The notes below the pieces were generated by a model. That model was not told where the DNA came from and did not search any database. It saw only the letters and a program-made list of their open reading frames with translations. DNA of 49,203 nucleotides, from the NCBI RefSeq assembly GCF_000178155.2, contig NZ_ADKM02000135.1, positions 1 through 49,203 of the forward strand, in the 5' to 3' direction. The DNA comes from Hominimerdicola alba 8. Its GTDB lineage: Bacteria; Bacillota; Clostridia; Oscillospirales; Ruminococcaceae. Positions 32,618 to 41,754 of the stretch are shown in pieces. The translations under genes and the position numbers were made by a program. The stretch's first letter is position 1. Each line of letters opens with the position of its first letter.

Positions 32618-33937
32618 ATGAGCATAAAGAATAAAACAGCCGCAGTCCTGATGGCGCTTATGACTTTAGGCACAGGTGTTTCGGGCATATCTTCTGTCAT
32701 CTCGGCAGAGATCTCTGCAAATGCTGCGTCATCTTCAACTGTGGCAGATGGCAAAGCCCCTACTGCTAAAAGCAGATATTCCAGTACCGACAGTTCTATA
32801 ACTATCAGCTGGGATAAGGTGAGCGGTGCGACAGGTTATTATATCTACAGGTGGAGCAAGAATGCGCCTGCATGGGTGAAGATAGGCACAGCACCATATC
32901 TGAATGCAAGTTATACCGATAAAAAGGTAAATTCAGGCTCATCATATAAGTATTATGTCGTTGCTTATAAAATGAGCGGAGGAAAACGCATAATGAGCGG
33001 CAGGAGCAATGAGATCTCTGCGGCAACACTTCCTTCAAAGCCGAAGATAACCGATAATATGACCGATAATAACTATATCACAGTTGTCTGGACGCGAGTT
33101 GCCGGCACAGGTTACGAGGTCAGCTTCAAGCAGGGCAGCGGTGCATGGAAAGTCGCAGGTAAGACAAGTTCTGCCGATACCACATCGTTCGATATCAAGG
33201 GGCTGACTTCCGAAACACTGTATAGTGTCAGGGTAAGGGCTATCTCCAAAGATGCTGACGGAAATACCGTTTACGGCGATTACAGCGATGCTGTCGATGT
33301 AAAGACCGCACCCGATTTTGTTTACCGCCGCAGCAGTCAGTATCTTATAGACAGGCTTGACAGCGCCAAGCTGAACCCCGGACAGACAACTTATGAGGAG
33401 ATAGATCGTCAGGATACCGAAGATCGTAAGTCAGTACGTACCATATCTGATGCTGACCTTGCTGCCATCAAAAAGTTCGTAGACGCTCATTTCACTTCTG
33501 ACATGACTACAGGTGAGTTTCTTGATTACACAGTGCAGTGGCTCAACAAGAATATCAGCTATGCAGACGGTGTTCACGGACCTCAGTACAGTGAGATATG
33601 GAACAGGTCACATGTTGACAACTGCCTGAATTACAAGGTCGGTCAGTGTATTCAGTACAACTCCACCATATGCGCAATAATGCGTTATCTTGGCTATGAT
33701 GCAAGGGTCATACAGGGCTGGCGCGGCAATTCACTTGATAATAAATGGCAGCACTTCTGGTGTGAGGTCACCATAAACGGCACTGATTATGTTATGGACA
33801 GCTATAACTACGGCACAGACGGCGACTGGTACTTTGTATGTGCGACATATTCCGAAACTGCACCATATGCTTACAACTCCCACTATATCATGAACCGTAA
33901 ACTCATGGCGCCTTTCAAGGGCTATATAACCAAATAA
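32618..33937 (+). CDS. Secreted protein: two FN3-like domains and a transglutaminase-like domain
   Basis: A 439-residue exported protein. Signal peptide residues 1 to about 36, ending AEISANA. Two fibronectin type III-like domains follow (about 45-137, with SITISWDKVSGATGYYIYR, and about 138-230). The C-terminal transglutaminase-like domain (about 290-410) has Cys in VGQCIQYNS, His in WQHFWCEV and Asp in YVMDSYN. It probably acts on cell-surface or extracellular protein. AGGAGA precedes the ATG at 32618; an upstream in-frame ATG at 32534 lies before the promoter. Confidence 0.85.
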   Translation: MSIKNKTAAVLMALMTLGTGVSGISSVISAEISANAASSSTVADGKAPTAKSRYSSTDSSITISWDKVSGATGYYIYRWSKNAPAWVKIGTAPYLNASYTDKKVNSGSSYKYYVVAYKMSGGKRIMSGRSNEISAATLPSKPKITDNMTDNNYITVVWTRVAGTGYEVSFKQGSGAWKVAGKTSSADTTSFDIKGLTSETLYSVRVRAISKDADGNTVYGDYSDAVDVKTAPDFVYRRSSQYLIDRLDSAKLNPGQTTYEEIDRQDTEDRKSVRTISDADLAAIKKFVDAHFTSDMTTGEFLDYTVQWLNKNISYADGVHGPQYSEIWNRSHVDNCLNYKVGQCIQYNSTICAIMRYLGYDARVIQGWRGNSLDNKWQHFWCEVTINGTDYVMDSYNYGTDGDWYFVCATYSETAPYAYNSHYIMNRKLMAPFKGYITK

Positions 33938-33944
33938 AATGCAA

Positions 33945-33980
33945 AACGCCTTTCGTAGATATCGAAAGGCGTTCTTTTAT
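33945..33980 (+). terminator. Intrinsic terminator, probably bidirectional
   Basis: AACGCCTTTCG and CGAAAGGCGTT form an 11-bp stem with a 7-nt loop, followed by CTTTTATTT on the plus strand and TTTT on the minus strand. It separates convergent genes. Confidence 0.9.
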
Positions 33981-34471
33981 TTGTTTTTGATAAGTTTAAG
34001 CGAACTGAAAACACATATCATCAGATCTGCCATCGCACCTACCAGTAAGCTGAACCAGGGAACATACTGCGCTTTCACGAATGCTTCCTGCCCCTGTGAA
34101 CCTATTAGCCTTGTTACAGTGTCCTCTTGTCCAAAAGCCGCAAGTATCAGCATAAGTGCAAATCTCAGGTTCATCAGGCATATTATGATATTTACTATGT
34201 ATATGATGCACTTGCCGAGCGCACTCATGCTGTCCTCTTTTCGGTAGGCTTCTGCACCCATCACCGCACATATCACACAGCTGAGAAAATACAGTATAAA
34301 CACTGAGAATACAGCAGTTGTCAGAAATTTGTTTCCTGTTTCGATTATCCTGTTCATAAACATAAACAGCATCGCCACAAACCCTACAGCTATAACCGCA
34401 CACACTATCGTGCTTTTGCAGAAGCGTTCTTCCAGCGGTTTCAGCTTTGGTTTTTTTATCGTTATCGGCAT
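33977..34471 (-). CDS. Hypothetical membrane protein (four TM)
   Basis: A 164-residue protein with about four transmembrane segments (near 20-40, 48-70, 84-112, 138-158) and a basic N-terminus (PITIKKPKLKP). No family is recognised. GGAGG lies in the end of the upstream CorC-like gene, whose stop directly abuts this ATG, so the two are co-translated. Confidence 0.75.
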   Translation of the reverse strand: MPITIKKPKLKPLEERFCKSTIVCAVIAVGFVAMLFMFMNRIIETGNKFLTTAVFSVFILYFLSCVICAVMGAEAYRKEDSMSALGKCIIYIVNIIICLMNLRFALMLILAAFGQEDTVTRLIGSQGQEAFVKAQYVPWFSLLVGAMADLMICVFSSLKLIKNK

Positions 34472-35710
34472 TCAGTTTTCCTCCGTCAGTGATATTTTTA
34501 CTCTGCCTATCTTCTGTTCGTCCTGCATGTGTATCTCCATCTCAAAAGGCGGCGAGAATATCCGCTCACCCTCTTCGGGTATCCTGTCAAGCAGTTCCAT
34601 TATCCAGCCGCCGACAGAATGCCGCTCGGTTTCGATGGCATTTTCTTCAAGCCCGAAGCGTTCGAGAAAATCCGATATCGAAAGTTCAGCCGAAACTTCG
34701 CACTCATTCTCCGAGATCTTTATAAAAGAGGTATCCTCTTCATCGCTCTCATCGTATATCTCGCCCACAAGTTCTTCGATGATATCCTCAAGCGTGCAGA
34801 TGCCCGCAGTGCCGCCGTACTGGTCAAGTACCACCGCCATGTGTACCTTTTCTTTCTGCATTATCTTCAGCGTTTCGGATATCTTTCTGCTTTCGGTGAT
34901 ATAGATAGGTTCATTGAGTATCCTGCGTATGTCCTTTTTGCCTTTTGAAACATACATCTCAAAGAAATCAGCCTGATGTATCACGCCTATGATGTGGTCG
35001 ATATCCTTTTCATAAACAGGCAGTCTTGAATACTTGGTCTTAAGGAAAAGATCTTTTATTTCCTCGATATCGTCTTCAACATCGACAGCCGCCACGCTGA
35101 CTCTCGGTACAAAAATGCTGTTTATGGTTATCTCATCAAAATCCAGAGCCGAGCGCACCAGATCGGACTCCTGCTCTTCAAGCACGCCTTCATCTTCTAT
35201 CTCTTCGATGATGTATTTAAGTTCTTCCTCAGTGACAGACGGCGCTTCATTCTTTGAGCCGACCAGCTTAACGACCAGCTGTTTGATACCTGTGAATATC
35301 CATATAAGCGGTGTTATGATGAACATGAAAGCCGCCAGCGGTGCCGCCATGAACACAGAAAAACTCTCCGCACTTTCTTTTGCAAGGCTTTTAGGCAGTA
35401 TCTCACCGAAGATAAGCACCAGCACTGTCATAACAGCAGTCGCCAATCCTACACTGCCCGCGCCGAACTTTTCGGTGAAGAACACCGTTGCCAGCGCTGA
35501 TGAAGCAATGTTTACAACATTGTTGCCAATGAGTATGGCGGTCAGTGCCTTGTCAAAGTTGTCGCAGATGTTCAGCGCTTTTGCTGCACTTTTACTGCCG
35601 CTGTCAGCCATTTTTTTCAGCCTTATCCTGTTGCATGAGGAAAAGGCAGTTTCAGTAGCCGAGCAGATCGCTGAAAGCATCAGCAATACTGCTATCAAAG
35701 CTATGTCCAT
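34472..35710 (-). CDS. CNNM/CorC-type (DUF21, CBS pair, CorC_HlyC) membrane protein
   Basis: A 412-residue hemolysin-family protein. The order is DUF21 transmembrane domain (about 1-180, with ETAFSSCNRIRLKK and NNVVNIASSALATVF), CBS pair (about 200-320, with FVPRVSVAAVD) and C-terminal CorC_HlyC domain (about 335-412, with VGGWIMELLDRIP). The family is linked to Mg2+/Co2+ export. The ATG at 35710 gives the typical N-terminus MDIALIAVLL. It forms an operon with the downstream four-TM protein. Confidence 0.9.
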   Translation of the reverse strand: MDIALIAVLLMLSAICSATETAFSSCNRIRLKKMADSGSKSAAKALNICDNFDKALTAILIGNNVVNIASSALATVFFTEKFGAGSVGLATAVMTVLVLIFGEILPKSLAKESAESFSVFMAAPLAAFMFIITPLIWIFTGIKQLVVKLVGSKNEAPSVTEEELKYIIEEIEDEGVLEEQESDLVRSALDFDEITINSIFVPRVSVAAVDVEDDIEEIKDLFLKTKYSRLPVYEKDIDHIIGVIHQADFFEMYVSKGKKDIRRILNEPIYITESRKISETLKIMQKEKVHMAVVLDQYGGTAGICTLEDIIEELVGEIYDESDEEDTSFIKISENECEVSAELSISDFLERFGLEENAIETERHSVGGWIMELLDRIPEEGERIFSPPFEMEIHMQDEQKIGRVKISLTEEN

Positions 35711-35815
35711 ATAAAAACAGATCGTCCTTTCAGTCAGTAATACAAATATGATACCATATATCAATAAAAAATGCAAGTATGTTGTGCATCAACGTTTGAA
35801 TATTTCCTTGAACAA

Positions 35816-36277
35816 CTAATTGATATTCAACCCGTCTGAAAAAAACAAGATGGAAATTATAGCCAGAATGATCGCGCCCACTGCTGTGACCGCCAGATTT
35901 GCTTTGGCATAGTTTTTGGCTGACTTGTCATTTGTCATGAAAAACATCACCAGACAGCCGATGAACGGAAAAATTCTGGTGACTATTATCCAGCCGACCC
36001 AGCCGAGTGTAGTTGTGGGCTGCGAGAAAAAGTCTGCGTTCGGCACAGGATAATTCTGATAATATGGTGTCTGATACGGCTGATAGTAGTTCTGACCATA
36101 TTGCTGACCATATCCGTTCTGTCCGAAAGATGGTTCGTATATACCGTTTATGCTGTTTGCGTTATTATCCGCACCAAGATGAATATACGATCCGTCATCA
36201 AGTGCTGCGCCGCAATTGATGCAGTTCGTGATATTGTCATTATTGGTCGTGCCGCAGCTGTTACAGAATTTAGGCAT
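35816..36277 (-). CDS. Zinc-ribbon membrane protein with Gln/Tyr-rich linker
   Basis: A 153-residue protein. The N-terminal zinc ribbon has CNSC and CINC pairs (residues 5-24), then a Gly/Gln/Tyr/Pro/Asn-rich low-complexity linker (about 50-85), then two transmembrane helices (about 92-112 and 127-147) with PFIGCLVMFFMTNDKSAKNYAKANL, as in the common zinc-ribbon plus DUF-type small membrane proteins of Clostridia. Function is unknown. AGGAGG and a promoter at 36309-36337 support the start. Confidence 0.82.
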   Translation of the reverse strand: MPKFCNSCGTTNNDNITNCINCGAALDDGSYIHLGADNNANSINGIYEPSFGQNGYGQQYGQNYYQPYQTPYYQNYPVPNADFFSQPTTTLGWVGWIIVTRIFPFIGCLVMFFMTNDKSAKNYAKANLAVTAVGAIILAIISILFFSDGLNIN

Positions 36278-36308
36278 CTCGTTGTCCTCCTAAAAAGTGA
36301 TTTTACTT

Positions 36309-36337
36309 ATTATATCACATTTCTTTAATAAATTCAA
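36309..36337 (-). promoter_or_regulatory. Promoter of the zinc-ribbon membrane protein gene
   Basis: On the minus strand TTGAAT and TATAAT with a 17-bp spacer, 31 nt upstream of the ATG. Confidence 0.75.
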
Positions 36338-36370
36338 TACTATAAACGGGTTTTCATGACCCGCTCCCAC

Positions 36371-36403
36371 AAAAAATACCTCTCACAGCAAAGTGAGAGG
36401 TAT
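36371..36403 (-). terminator. Intrinsic terminator after yebC
   Basis: ATACCTCTCAC and GTGAGAGGTAT form a perfect 11-bp stem with a 6-nt loop; on the minus strand TTTTTT follows. It lies 20 nt past the yebC stop. Confidence 0.9.
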
Positions 36404-36423
36404 CTAAAGCTATTTCAGAGATA

Positions 36424-37167
36424 TTATTCTTCCTCGTCAGAAGGCATATTCTCCCAGTTGTGGAAAACGTTCTGAACATCATCGTTATCTTCCAGATTAT
36501 CCAGCAGCAGACCCATCTTCTTCATAGCGTCTTCATCAGTGATGGTAACGTATGTTGATGGTATCTTGTCAGCTTCAGCAGAAAGTACCTTGTAGCCCAT
36601 TCCTTCGAGGGTTTCTCTTACAGAACCAACAGAGTTTGGTGAGCAAGCTATCTCGATAACATCTTCTTCAACGTTGAAGTCGTCAGCACCGGCCTCAAAA
36701 ACATCGTCCATTATCTTGTCTTCATCAGCGCCGTTGTTTTCGATAACAACAGTTCCGACATCGGAGAACAGGTAGGATACACAGCCTGTACTGCCCATAT
36801 TTCCGCCGAACTTGTTGAAGTAGCTGCGCACATCAGCCGCAGTTCTGTTCTTGTTGTCAGTCAGGCACTCAACTATTACAGCTACACCGCAGGGACCGTA
36901 GCCTTCGTATACCATCGACTCGTAGTTGTTCTTGTCGCCGTCGCCCGCAGCCTTCTTGATTATTCTCTCGATGTTGTCGTTTGGCACGTTGTTGGACTTT
37001 GCCTTAGCGATAAGATCTCTCAGCTTCGCGTTGCCGGAAGGATCGGGACCGCCCATCTTAACGACTACTGCGATCTCTCTGCCTATCTTAGTGAAGATCT
37101 TGGCTCTTGCTGCATCGGTAGCACCTTTTTTCCTCTTAATGTTTTCCCATTTTGAATGTCCTGACAT
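36424..37167 (-). CDS. yebC: YebC/PmpR family protein
   Basis: A 247-residue protein starting MSGHSKWENIKRKKG, the family signature, with AKSNNVPNDNIERIIKKA and YEGYGPCGVAVIVE. YebC-type proteins act as DNA-binding regulators or as factors relieving ribosome stalling at proline stretches; the two subfamilies cannot be separated here by eye. AGGAG lies upstream of the ATG, 6 nt after mrnC. The C-terminus is acidic. Confidence 0.95.
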   Translation of the reverse strand: MSGHSKWENIKRKKGATDAARAKIFTKIGREIAVVVKMGGPDPSGNAKLRDLIAKAKSNNVPNDNIERIIKKAAGDGDKNNYESMVYEGYGPCGVAVIVECLTDNKNRTAADVRSYFNKFGGNMGSTGCVSYLFSDVGTVVIENNGADEDKIMDDVFEAGADDFNVEEDVIEIACSPNSVGSVRETLEGMGYKVLSAEADKIPSTYVTITDEDAMKKMGLLLDNLEDNDDVQNVFHNWENMPSDEEE

Positions 37168-37173
37168 TTTATT

Positions 37174-37599
37174 TCACTCCTTGATTTTATTGTTGAATTC
37201 TTCTGCGCCGTGTTCCCAGCACTTTTCGAATAATTCTTCTATACGTTCATTCTGCGCCGTAAGATACAGGAACCCGAAAAGGCATTCAAGTCCTGTGGCG
37301 TTTCTGTATTGGGCAATAGTCGAATGTTTTGGCGCATTGACCTTAGTGTTGCGCCCTCGCTTGAAAACCTCAAGTTCCTTTTCGTTAAAAGAACCCTGTT
37401 CAGTCAGCATCTCAACGCATTCCGACTGGTATTCCGCACAAACTCTGCTCACAGCCAGCTTGTGCAGTTTGTTTGCGGGCATGTTCGCCGCCAGAAGTAT
37501 CCTCTCTCTCACCAACTGTTCATAGACCGAATCGCCCAGAAAAGCCAGCGCGAGAGGGGAGTACTGGTTGGCTTCCCGCTCTGTTATATTTATCTGCAT
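37174..37599 (-). CDS. mrnC: Mini-ribonuclease III
   Basis: A 141-residue single-domain RNase III used in 23S rRNA maturation. The catalytic block YSPLALAFLGDSVYEQLVRE is near the N-terminus, and the domain lacks a dsRNA-binding tail, as in MrnC. The C-terminal ECLFGFLYL motif is the second acidic active-site region. I chose the ATG at 37599, with AAGGG 8 nt upstream and 11 nt after obgE; earlier ATGs overlap the ribosome site. Confidence 0.9.
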   Translation of the reverse strand: MQINITEREANQYSPLALAFLGDSVYEQLVRERILLAANMPANKLHKLAVSRVCAEYQSECVEMLTEQGSFNEKELEVFKRGRNTKVNAPKHSTIAQYRNATGLECLFGFLYLTAQNERIEELFEKCWEHGAEEFNNKIKE

Positions 37600-37610
37600 C
37601 AGCATCACCC

Positions 37611-38888
37611 TTACGGTATATACTCAAACTCAAAGTCGAATACTGCCACAGTGTCGCCCTCTTTTATGCCCATAGCTTCCAGCTTTCTGATTATGCCGCT
37701 GGATACCAGCACGTTCTGGAAGTATTGCAGTGACGAATAGTCGTCCATATCCGCAACTCTGAGTATATCATACAGCCAGTCAGCTTCAACGAAGTAAACG
37801 CCGTCCTCAACAGTGATGGAGAACTCTCGGTTGTTCGTGTTCTTCCTCTCGACTTCTTCTTTGGTGAGCGGCTGTGCTTCAAACCTCTTGACAGGCGGCA
37901 GTTCAGCCAGCTTTTCGTTTACGCCGTAGATGAGTTCCTGCGTACCCTGAGTTGTGGCAGCCGATATCTCGTAGCAGGGAAGTCCCAGATCGTCGATATA
38001 CTCCTTGAATCTCTGCTTCTGCTCGTCAGTCGCCATATCGGATTTGTTCGCCGCAACTATCTGCGGTGCTTCTGCCAACTCTTCCGAGAAATTTGCAAGT
38101 TCCTTGTTGATGGCTTCAAAATCCTCTATGGGGTCGCGCCCCTCGATGCCCGATACATCGACCACATGAACTATCAGCCGACATCTCTCCACATGCCTGA
38201 GAAACTCATGACCCAGACCCACACCTTCGCTTGCACCTTCGATAAGACCGGGTATATCCGCCATTACGAAACTTCTTTCCTCTCCGACCTTAACAACACC
38301 CAGCACAGGTGTCAGTGTGGTGAAGTGGTAGTTGGCTATCTTCGGCTTAGCAGCCGATACAACAGATATCAGCGTGGATTTGCCCACATTCGGAAATCCC
38401 ACCAGACCAACATCAGCCAGCAGTTTAAGTTCCAGCTGAACGTTGAATTCTTCGCCTCTGAAACCGGGCTTGGCAAATCTCGGTATCTGCCTTGTGGAAG
38501 TTGCAAAGTGCGCATTACCTCTGCCGCCCTTGCCGCCGTGAGCGACCACAACAGGCTCGTCAGCCGACATATCAGCCAGTATCCTGCCTGTATCAGCGTC
38601 CTTTATGACAGTGCCTCTCGGCACCTTGATGACCAGATCGTCCGCGCTTCTTCCGTAGGAATTTTTTGCGCCGCCGTTCTGACCCTTTTCTGCAACATAT
38701 TTTTTCTTATATCTGAAATCGATAAGGTTAGAGATATTGTCATCGACCTTGAAGATAACATCTCCGCCCTTGCCGCCGTCACCGCCGTCGGGACCTCCTG
38801 CGGCGACATATTTTTCACGGTGGAAGGAAACAGCGCCGTCGCCGCCGTCACCCGCTTTGATATATATTTTTGCCTGATCGACAAACAT
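37611..38888 (-). CDS. obgE: GTPase ObgE/CgtA
   Basis: An essential 50S-assembly and stress GTPase of 425 residues. The glycine-rich Obg fold spans about 1-158 (GDGGDGAVSFHREKYV, GGKGGRGNAHFATS), the G domain about 159-330 (GFPNVGKST, DIPGLIEGA, NKSD) and the C-terminal OCT domain about 345-425. GGAGGTCGG lies upstream of the start. It follows three paralogous membrane genes rather than rpmA directly. Confidence 0.97.
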   Translation of the reverse strand: MFVDQAKIYIKAGDGGDGAVSFHREKYVAAGGPDGGDGGKGGDVIFKVDDNISNLIDFRYKKKYVAEKGQNGGAKNSYGRSADDLVIKVPRGTVIKDADTGRILADMSADEPVVVAHGGKGGRGNAHFATSTRQIPRFAKPGFRGEEFNVQLELKLLADVGLVGFPNVGKSTLISVVSAAKPKIANYHFTTLTPVLGVVKVGEERSFVMADIPGLIEGASEGVGLGHEFLRHVERCRLIVHVVDVSGIEGRDPIEDFEAINKELANFSEELAEAPQIVAANKSDMATDEQKQRFKEYIDDLGLPCYEISAATTQGTQELIYGVNEKLAELPPVKRFEAQPLTKEEVERKNTNNREFSITVEDGVYFVEADWLYDILRVADMDDYSSLQYFQNVLVSSGIIRKLEAMGIKEGDTVAVFDFEFEYIP

Positions 38889-38903
38889 TTCTCCGACCTC
38901 CCT

Positions 38904-39485
38904 TTATATACTTCTCATTTTATGTTCATAACGCAGTGCTGCCAGCCCGAACGAAGTGTGCAGCACTATATATACCTCTAAAAAGATCACTGCACACAGC
39001 CACAAATATGTCGGGTGCATCTGCCTGTACTCTCTGCTTGCTTCCTTAGCATCACACTCAGGGCTGTAAACAGGGAAGACTTCACCCTGACTTGTTTTAT
39101 ACAGCGTCAGCTTTCTTTTTGAGTAATATTCAAACTGCGCGAAAACATGCTCAGTAACACTGCCTTTGAACAGTCGTTCAGTCTTTTTTGCCTGATTTTT
39201 TTGTTCCTCATATGCCGTATAAACATCTTTGTCCTCAGCTGTAAAATCAGGTTCAAAGTCCTCATAAAACGTACAGTTTACGCTGATCATGTATTTGGTG
39301 TAAGAGTCATGATCGTTATAGTCATCAACTCTTTCGGTCCACGTATTGACCTCAAAATCTTCATAAGTACCGACTTTAGTAACTTTCGGATTATTAACAT
39401 GATAGAATAATATTGCCGCACAAAAAACAGCAGCAAACAGCGCATTAAGCAGATAACTGCGTGAACTCTTGAATTTTATTCCCAT
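38904..39485 (-). CDS. Paralogous two-TM membrane protein, member 3
   Basis: A 193-residue protein with a transmembrane helix near residues 13-33, a polar domain of about 115 residues, and a second helix near 158-180. It carries the shared block GEVFPVY, then ECDAKEASREYR and a Pro-Trp motif, also present in the two genes upstream. I chose the ATG at 39485, with AAAGGA 8 nt upstream. Function is unknown. Directly followed by obgE (15 nt). Confidence 0.75.
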   Translation of the reverse strand: MGIKFKSSRSYLLNALFAAVFCAAILFYHVNNPKVTKVGTYEDFEVNTWTERVDDYNDHDSYTKYMISVNCTFYEDFEPDFTAEDKDVYTAYEEQKNQAKKTERLFKGSVTEHVFAQFEYYSKRKLTLYKTSQGEVFPVYSPECDAKEASREYRQMHPTYLWLCAVIFLEVYIVLHTSFGLAALRYEHKMRSI

Positions 39486-39510
39486 TATGCTGTTCCTTTC
39501 GCCCAATCTG

Positions 39511-40242
39511 TCAGAACGGAAATCTGTTGTTTCTGCGAGAATTTCGCATTTCTGCTTTTTCCCGTCTGATCCTCATTGTAGCCATAGCCGCAAGGGCATC
39601 TTCCGTTGTTGCAACATTATCAGGCTTTTTTTCATACAGCACATTATCACTGTAATTATTTGCTGTTCTTTTAGCATTTTTTCCGCAGCTCAAAAGTATC
39701 AATCCCAGCAGGATACCTGCGCCGTAGGCTGTGTACCACAATGTCGGCGGATCAAGCCTTCTGTATTCGCGTTCAGCCTCAGCTGCACTGCAATTCTGCT
39801 TGTATACAGGGAAACTTCTGCCCCAATCTGTCTTGAACATTGTGACTTTATTTGAGTTATAATCGTTAAATTTGCTGTAATACAGATAAGGCACTCGTCC
39901 GTAAAACAGTTCATTCTCCTCAATGGTCTGTGCTTGATCGTATATATCTTCACTCAGCTTGTCTTCGTTTTTGTAGAGTTCACTGAAATCAAAGACGTCG
40001 TGCTTGCTGACCTCCTGATATATTTTCATATAATAGACATTGTAAGTGCCGCCCTTGCTGTTGCGGTGCTGTTCATGCCATGTATTCACTGTGCAGTTAT
40101 CATACGTATCGTCTTTTGTTACCTTTACATAACCCGTTAAGGAGTTATAAAGAAAGACCGCCAGCACTATCCCAAGCACTATCAGACCTGCCCGCGTGTT
40201 TGAACGACCGATATCGTTGTTTATTCTCTGCGCTTCATTCAT
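39511..40242 (-). CDS. Paralogous two-TM membrane protein, member 2
   Basis: A 243-residue relative of its two neighbours. Helices lie near 18-38 and 165-185. The shared block is RSFPVY, then CSAAEAEREYRRLDPPTLWY. The start includes TYDNCTVNTWHEQ, parallel to TYEDFEVNTWTER in member 3. A cytoplasmic tail of about 50 residues follows helix 2. The ATG at 40242 has GGAGG 8 nt upstream. Unknown function. Confidence 0.77.
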   Translation of the reverse strand: MNEAQRINNDIGRSNTRAGLIVLGIVLAVFLYNSLTGYVKVTKDDTYDNCTVNTWHEQHRNSKGGTYNVYYMKIYQEVSKHDVFDFSELYKNEDKLSEDIYDQAQTIEENELFYGRVPYLYYSKFNDYNSNKVTMFKTDWGRSFPVYKQNCSAAEAEREYRRLDPPTLWYTAYGAGILLGLILLSCGKNAKRTANNYSDNVLYEKKPDNVATTEDALAAMATMRIRREKAEMRNSRRNNRFPF

Positions 40243-40259
40243 ATCATGTCCCTCCACGT

Positions 40260-41003
40260 TCAGTCAGGCCATTTGAAGTCATTGGCATCTTTACTCAGAA
40301 ATGAGGTGAGCAGATCTGCATTTGATGTTTTATCAGCAGATCTTTGTCTTGCGAGATCCATCATAGCGAAAGCGCCTCTCTCACCCGCAGTACACATGGG
40401 ATCTGGGCTGAATTCATAGTTTTCATTCCTGTAATTAGCCGCGACTTTTGCAAGTCTGATGGAATTGTACAGGCATATGATGCCCAGTACTCCGCCAATG
40501 ATGTATAATGCGTACCAGCCATACGGCGGTTTGATATGCCTGAATTCCCGCTCAGCTTCTGCCTCATCAGCATTTGCTGCATAAACAGGGAACTCTTTAC
40601 CGTCTTCGCTTTTGAATATGGTGATCTCTTCAGCATCGTAGTTAACAAAATGCTTGAAATGCGCCTGCGATGTTGTACACTGAAATATCGGTTCTTCATT
40701 ACTGAGATCCCATACAGACAGCATGGTTTTATCATCATTTTTTTCGCCGTCTGCCTCTTCTGTATCTGTCGGTACTTCGTCATGAGTGTAAATGCTTAAA
40801 TAATAGGTGTTTTTTGTCATGAACGGTTCTTTCGTGCTCGAAGTAGTCACTATGCAATTTTTGATAGTCCTGACTTTGGCAACATCGTTATAGCCGTTGT
40901 GGTCTTTGTAAAAGAAAATACCACCGACCACAGCCAGAATGATGATACCGTACCTGAGAAATGAATGACTCAGTTTTCTGTGGAGTTCTGAATGTATGTT
41001 CAT
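40260..41003 (-). CDS. Paralogous two-TM membrane protein, member 1
   Basis: A 247-residue first member of the triplet. Helices lie near 15-33 and 165-187. The shared block is KEFPVY, then ADEAEAEREFRHIKPPYGWY. A cytoplasmic tail follows with SPDPMCTAGERGAFAMMDLA. GGAGA precedes the ATG. It lies 100 nt after rpmA past a strong terminator, so it may start a new transcript covering the triplet and obgE; I see no clear promoter in the A/G-rich gap. Confidence 0.77.
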   Translation of the reverse strand: MNIHSELHRKLSHSFLRYGIIILAVVGGIFFYKDHNGYNDVAKVRTIKNCIVTTSSTKEPFMTKNTYYLSIYTHDEVPTDTEEADGEKNDDKTMLSVWDLSNEEPIFQCTTSQAHFKHFVNYDAEEITIFKSEDGKEFPVYAANADEAEAEREFRHIKPPYGWYALYIIGGVLGIICLYNSIRLAKVAANYRNENYEFSPDPMCTAGERGAFAMMDLARQRSADKTSNADLLTSFLSKDANDFKWPD

Positions 41004-41060
41004 AATAGTATCTCCGTTAAATTGTCTTTTGTTCTTTGTATCTATCTTTCTTTTTCTTTA

Positions 41061-41095
41061 AAAAAGACCCCGAGCTAAGGTGCTCAGGGTCTTGT
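41061..41095 (-). terminator. Intrinsic terminator after rpmA
   Basis: On the minus strand AAGACCCTGAGC and GCTCGGGGTCTT pair over 12 bp with one G-U, then TTTT. It ends the rplU-prp-rpmA transcript 10 nt after rpmA. Confidence 0.88.
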
Positions 41096-41105
41096 CGCTG
41101 CGTAA

Positions 41106-41387
41106 TTAAGCCTGAGGATAAACCGAAACCTTCTTACGGTCCTTACCCATTCTTTCAAATCTTACGATACCGTTGCTTGTAGCGAACAGAGTATCATCAG
41201 AACCACGCTTAACGTTCTCGCCTGGATGAATGTGAGTACCTCTCTGGCGAACGAGAATGTTGCCGGCAAGTACAAACTGACCGTCAGCTCTCTTCACACC
41301 CAGTCTTTTAGACTCGGATTCACGACCGTTCTTGGTAGAACCCATACCCTTCTTATGAGCGAAAAACTGCATTGAGATCTTTATCAT
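41106..41387 (-). CDS. rpmA: 50S ribosomal protein L27 with cleavable N-terminal extension
   Basis: A 93-residue L27. The mature N-terminus [14 protein letters not shown] is preceded by MIKISMQFF, the Firmicutes-type extension that Prp protease removes after the FF pair; mature L27 N-terminus reaches the peptidyl transferase centre. The adjacent prp gene supports this. GGAGG precedes the ATG. Followed by a strong terminator. Confidence 0.97.
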   Translation of the reverse strand: MIKISMQFFAHKKGMGSTKNGRESESKRLGVKRADGQFVLAGNILVRQRGTHIHPGENVKRGSDDTLFATSNGIVRFERMGKDRKKVSVYPQA

Positions 41388-41417
41388 TGAAATTACACCT
41401 CCATTGATGTGATGTTG

Positions 41418-41735
41418 TCAGCTGTTGCTGACTTTTAGCTTGATATGCCCGGGAAATTCATCCTTAAGATTATACATATGGATAAACAACCCCAGTATGA
41501 GCCTGTCCGCATCGCTGCCTGCATTTTTGACAGTCAGCTTTATTTCGTTTTCATCTACCTCGACATCTGCATCTATCTTGAATGCTTCTGTGATGGTATT
41601 CGCCGTCATCATAACAGCAGACGAAACACTTGCACAGCATACATCATAGCCGAAATCAGCCATGCCTGCATGACCTGTAACACGGAAACCTGTCAGCATA
41701 TCACTCGAATTCTTGTAGAAATCCGCGGCGATCAT
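41418..41735 (-). CDS. prp: Ribosomal-processing cysteine protease Prp
   Basis: A 105-residue cysteine protease of the YsxB family that cuts the L27 N-terminal extension. Catalytic His is in GHAGMADFGYD (about residue 21) and Cys in DVCCASVSSA (about 33). It lies between rplU and rpmA as in other Firmicutes. GGAGG precedes the ATG. Confidence 0.93.
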   Translation of the reverse strand: MIAADFYKNSSDMLTGFRVTGHAGMADFGYDVCCASVSSAVMMTANTITEAFKIDADVEVDENEIKLTVKNAGSDADRLILGLFIHMYNLKDEFPGHIKLKVSNS

Positions 41736-41754
41736 GAATGATGCCTCCTGCGAA

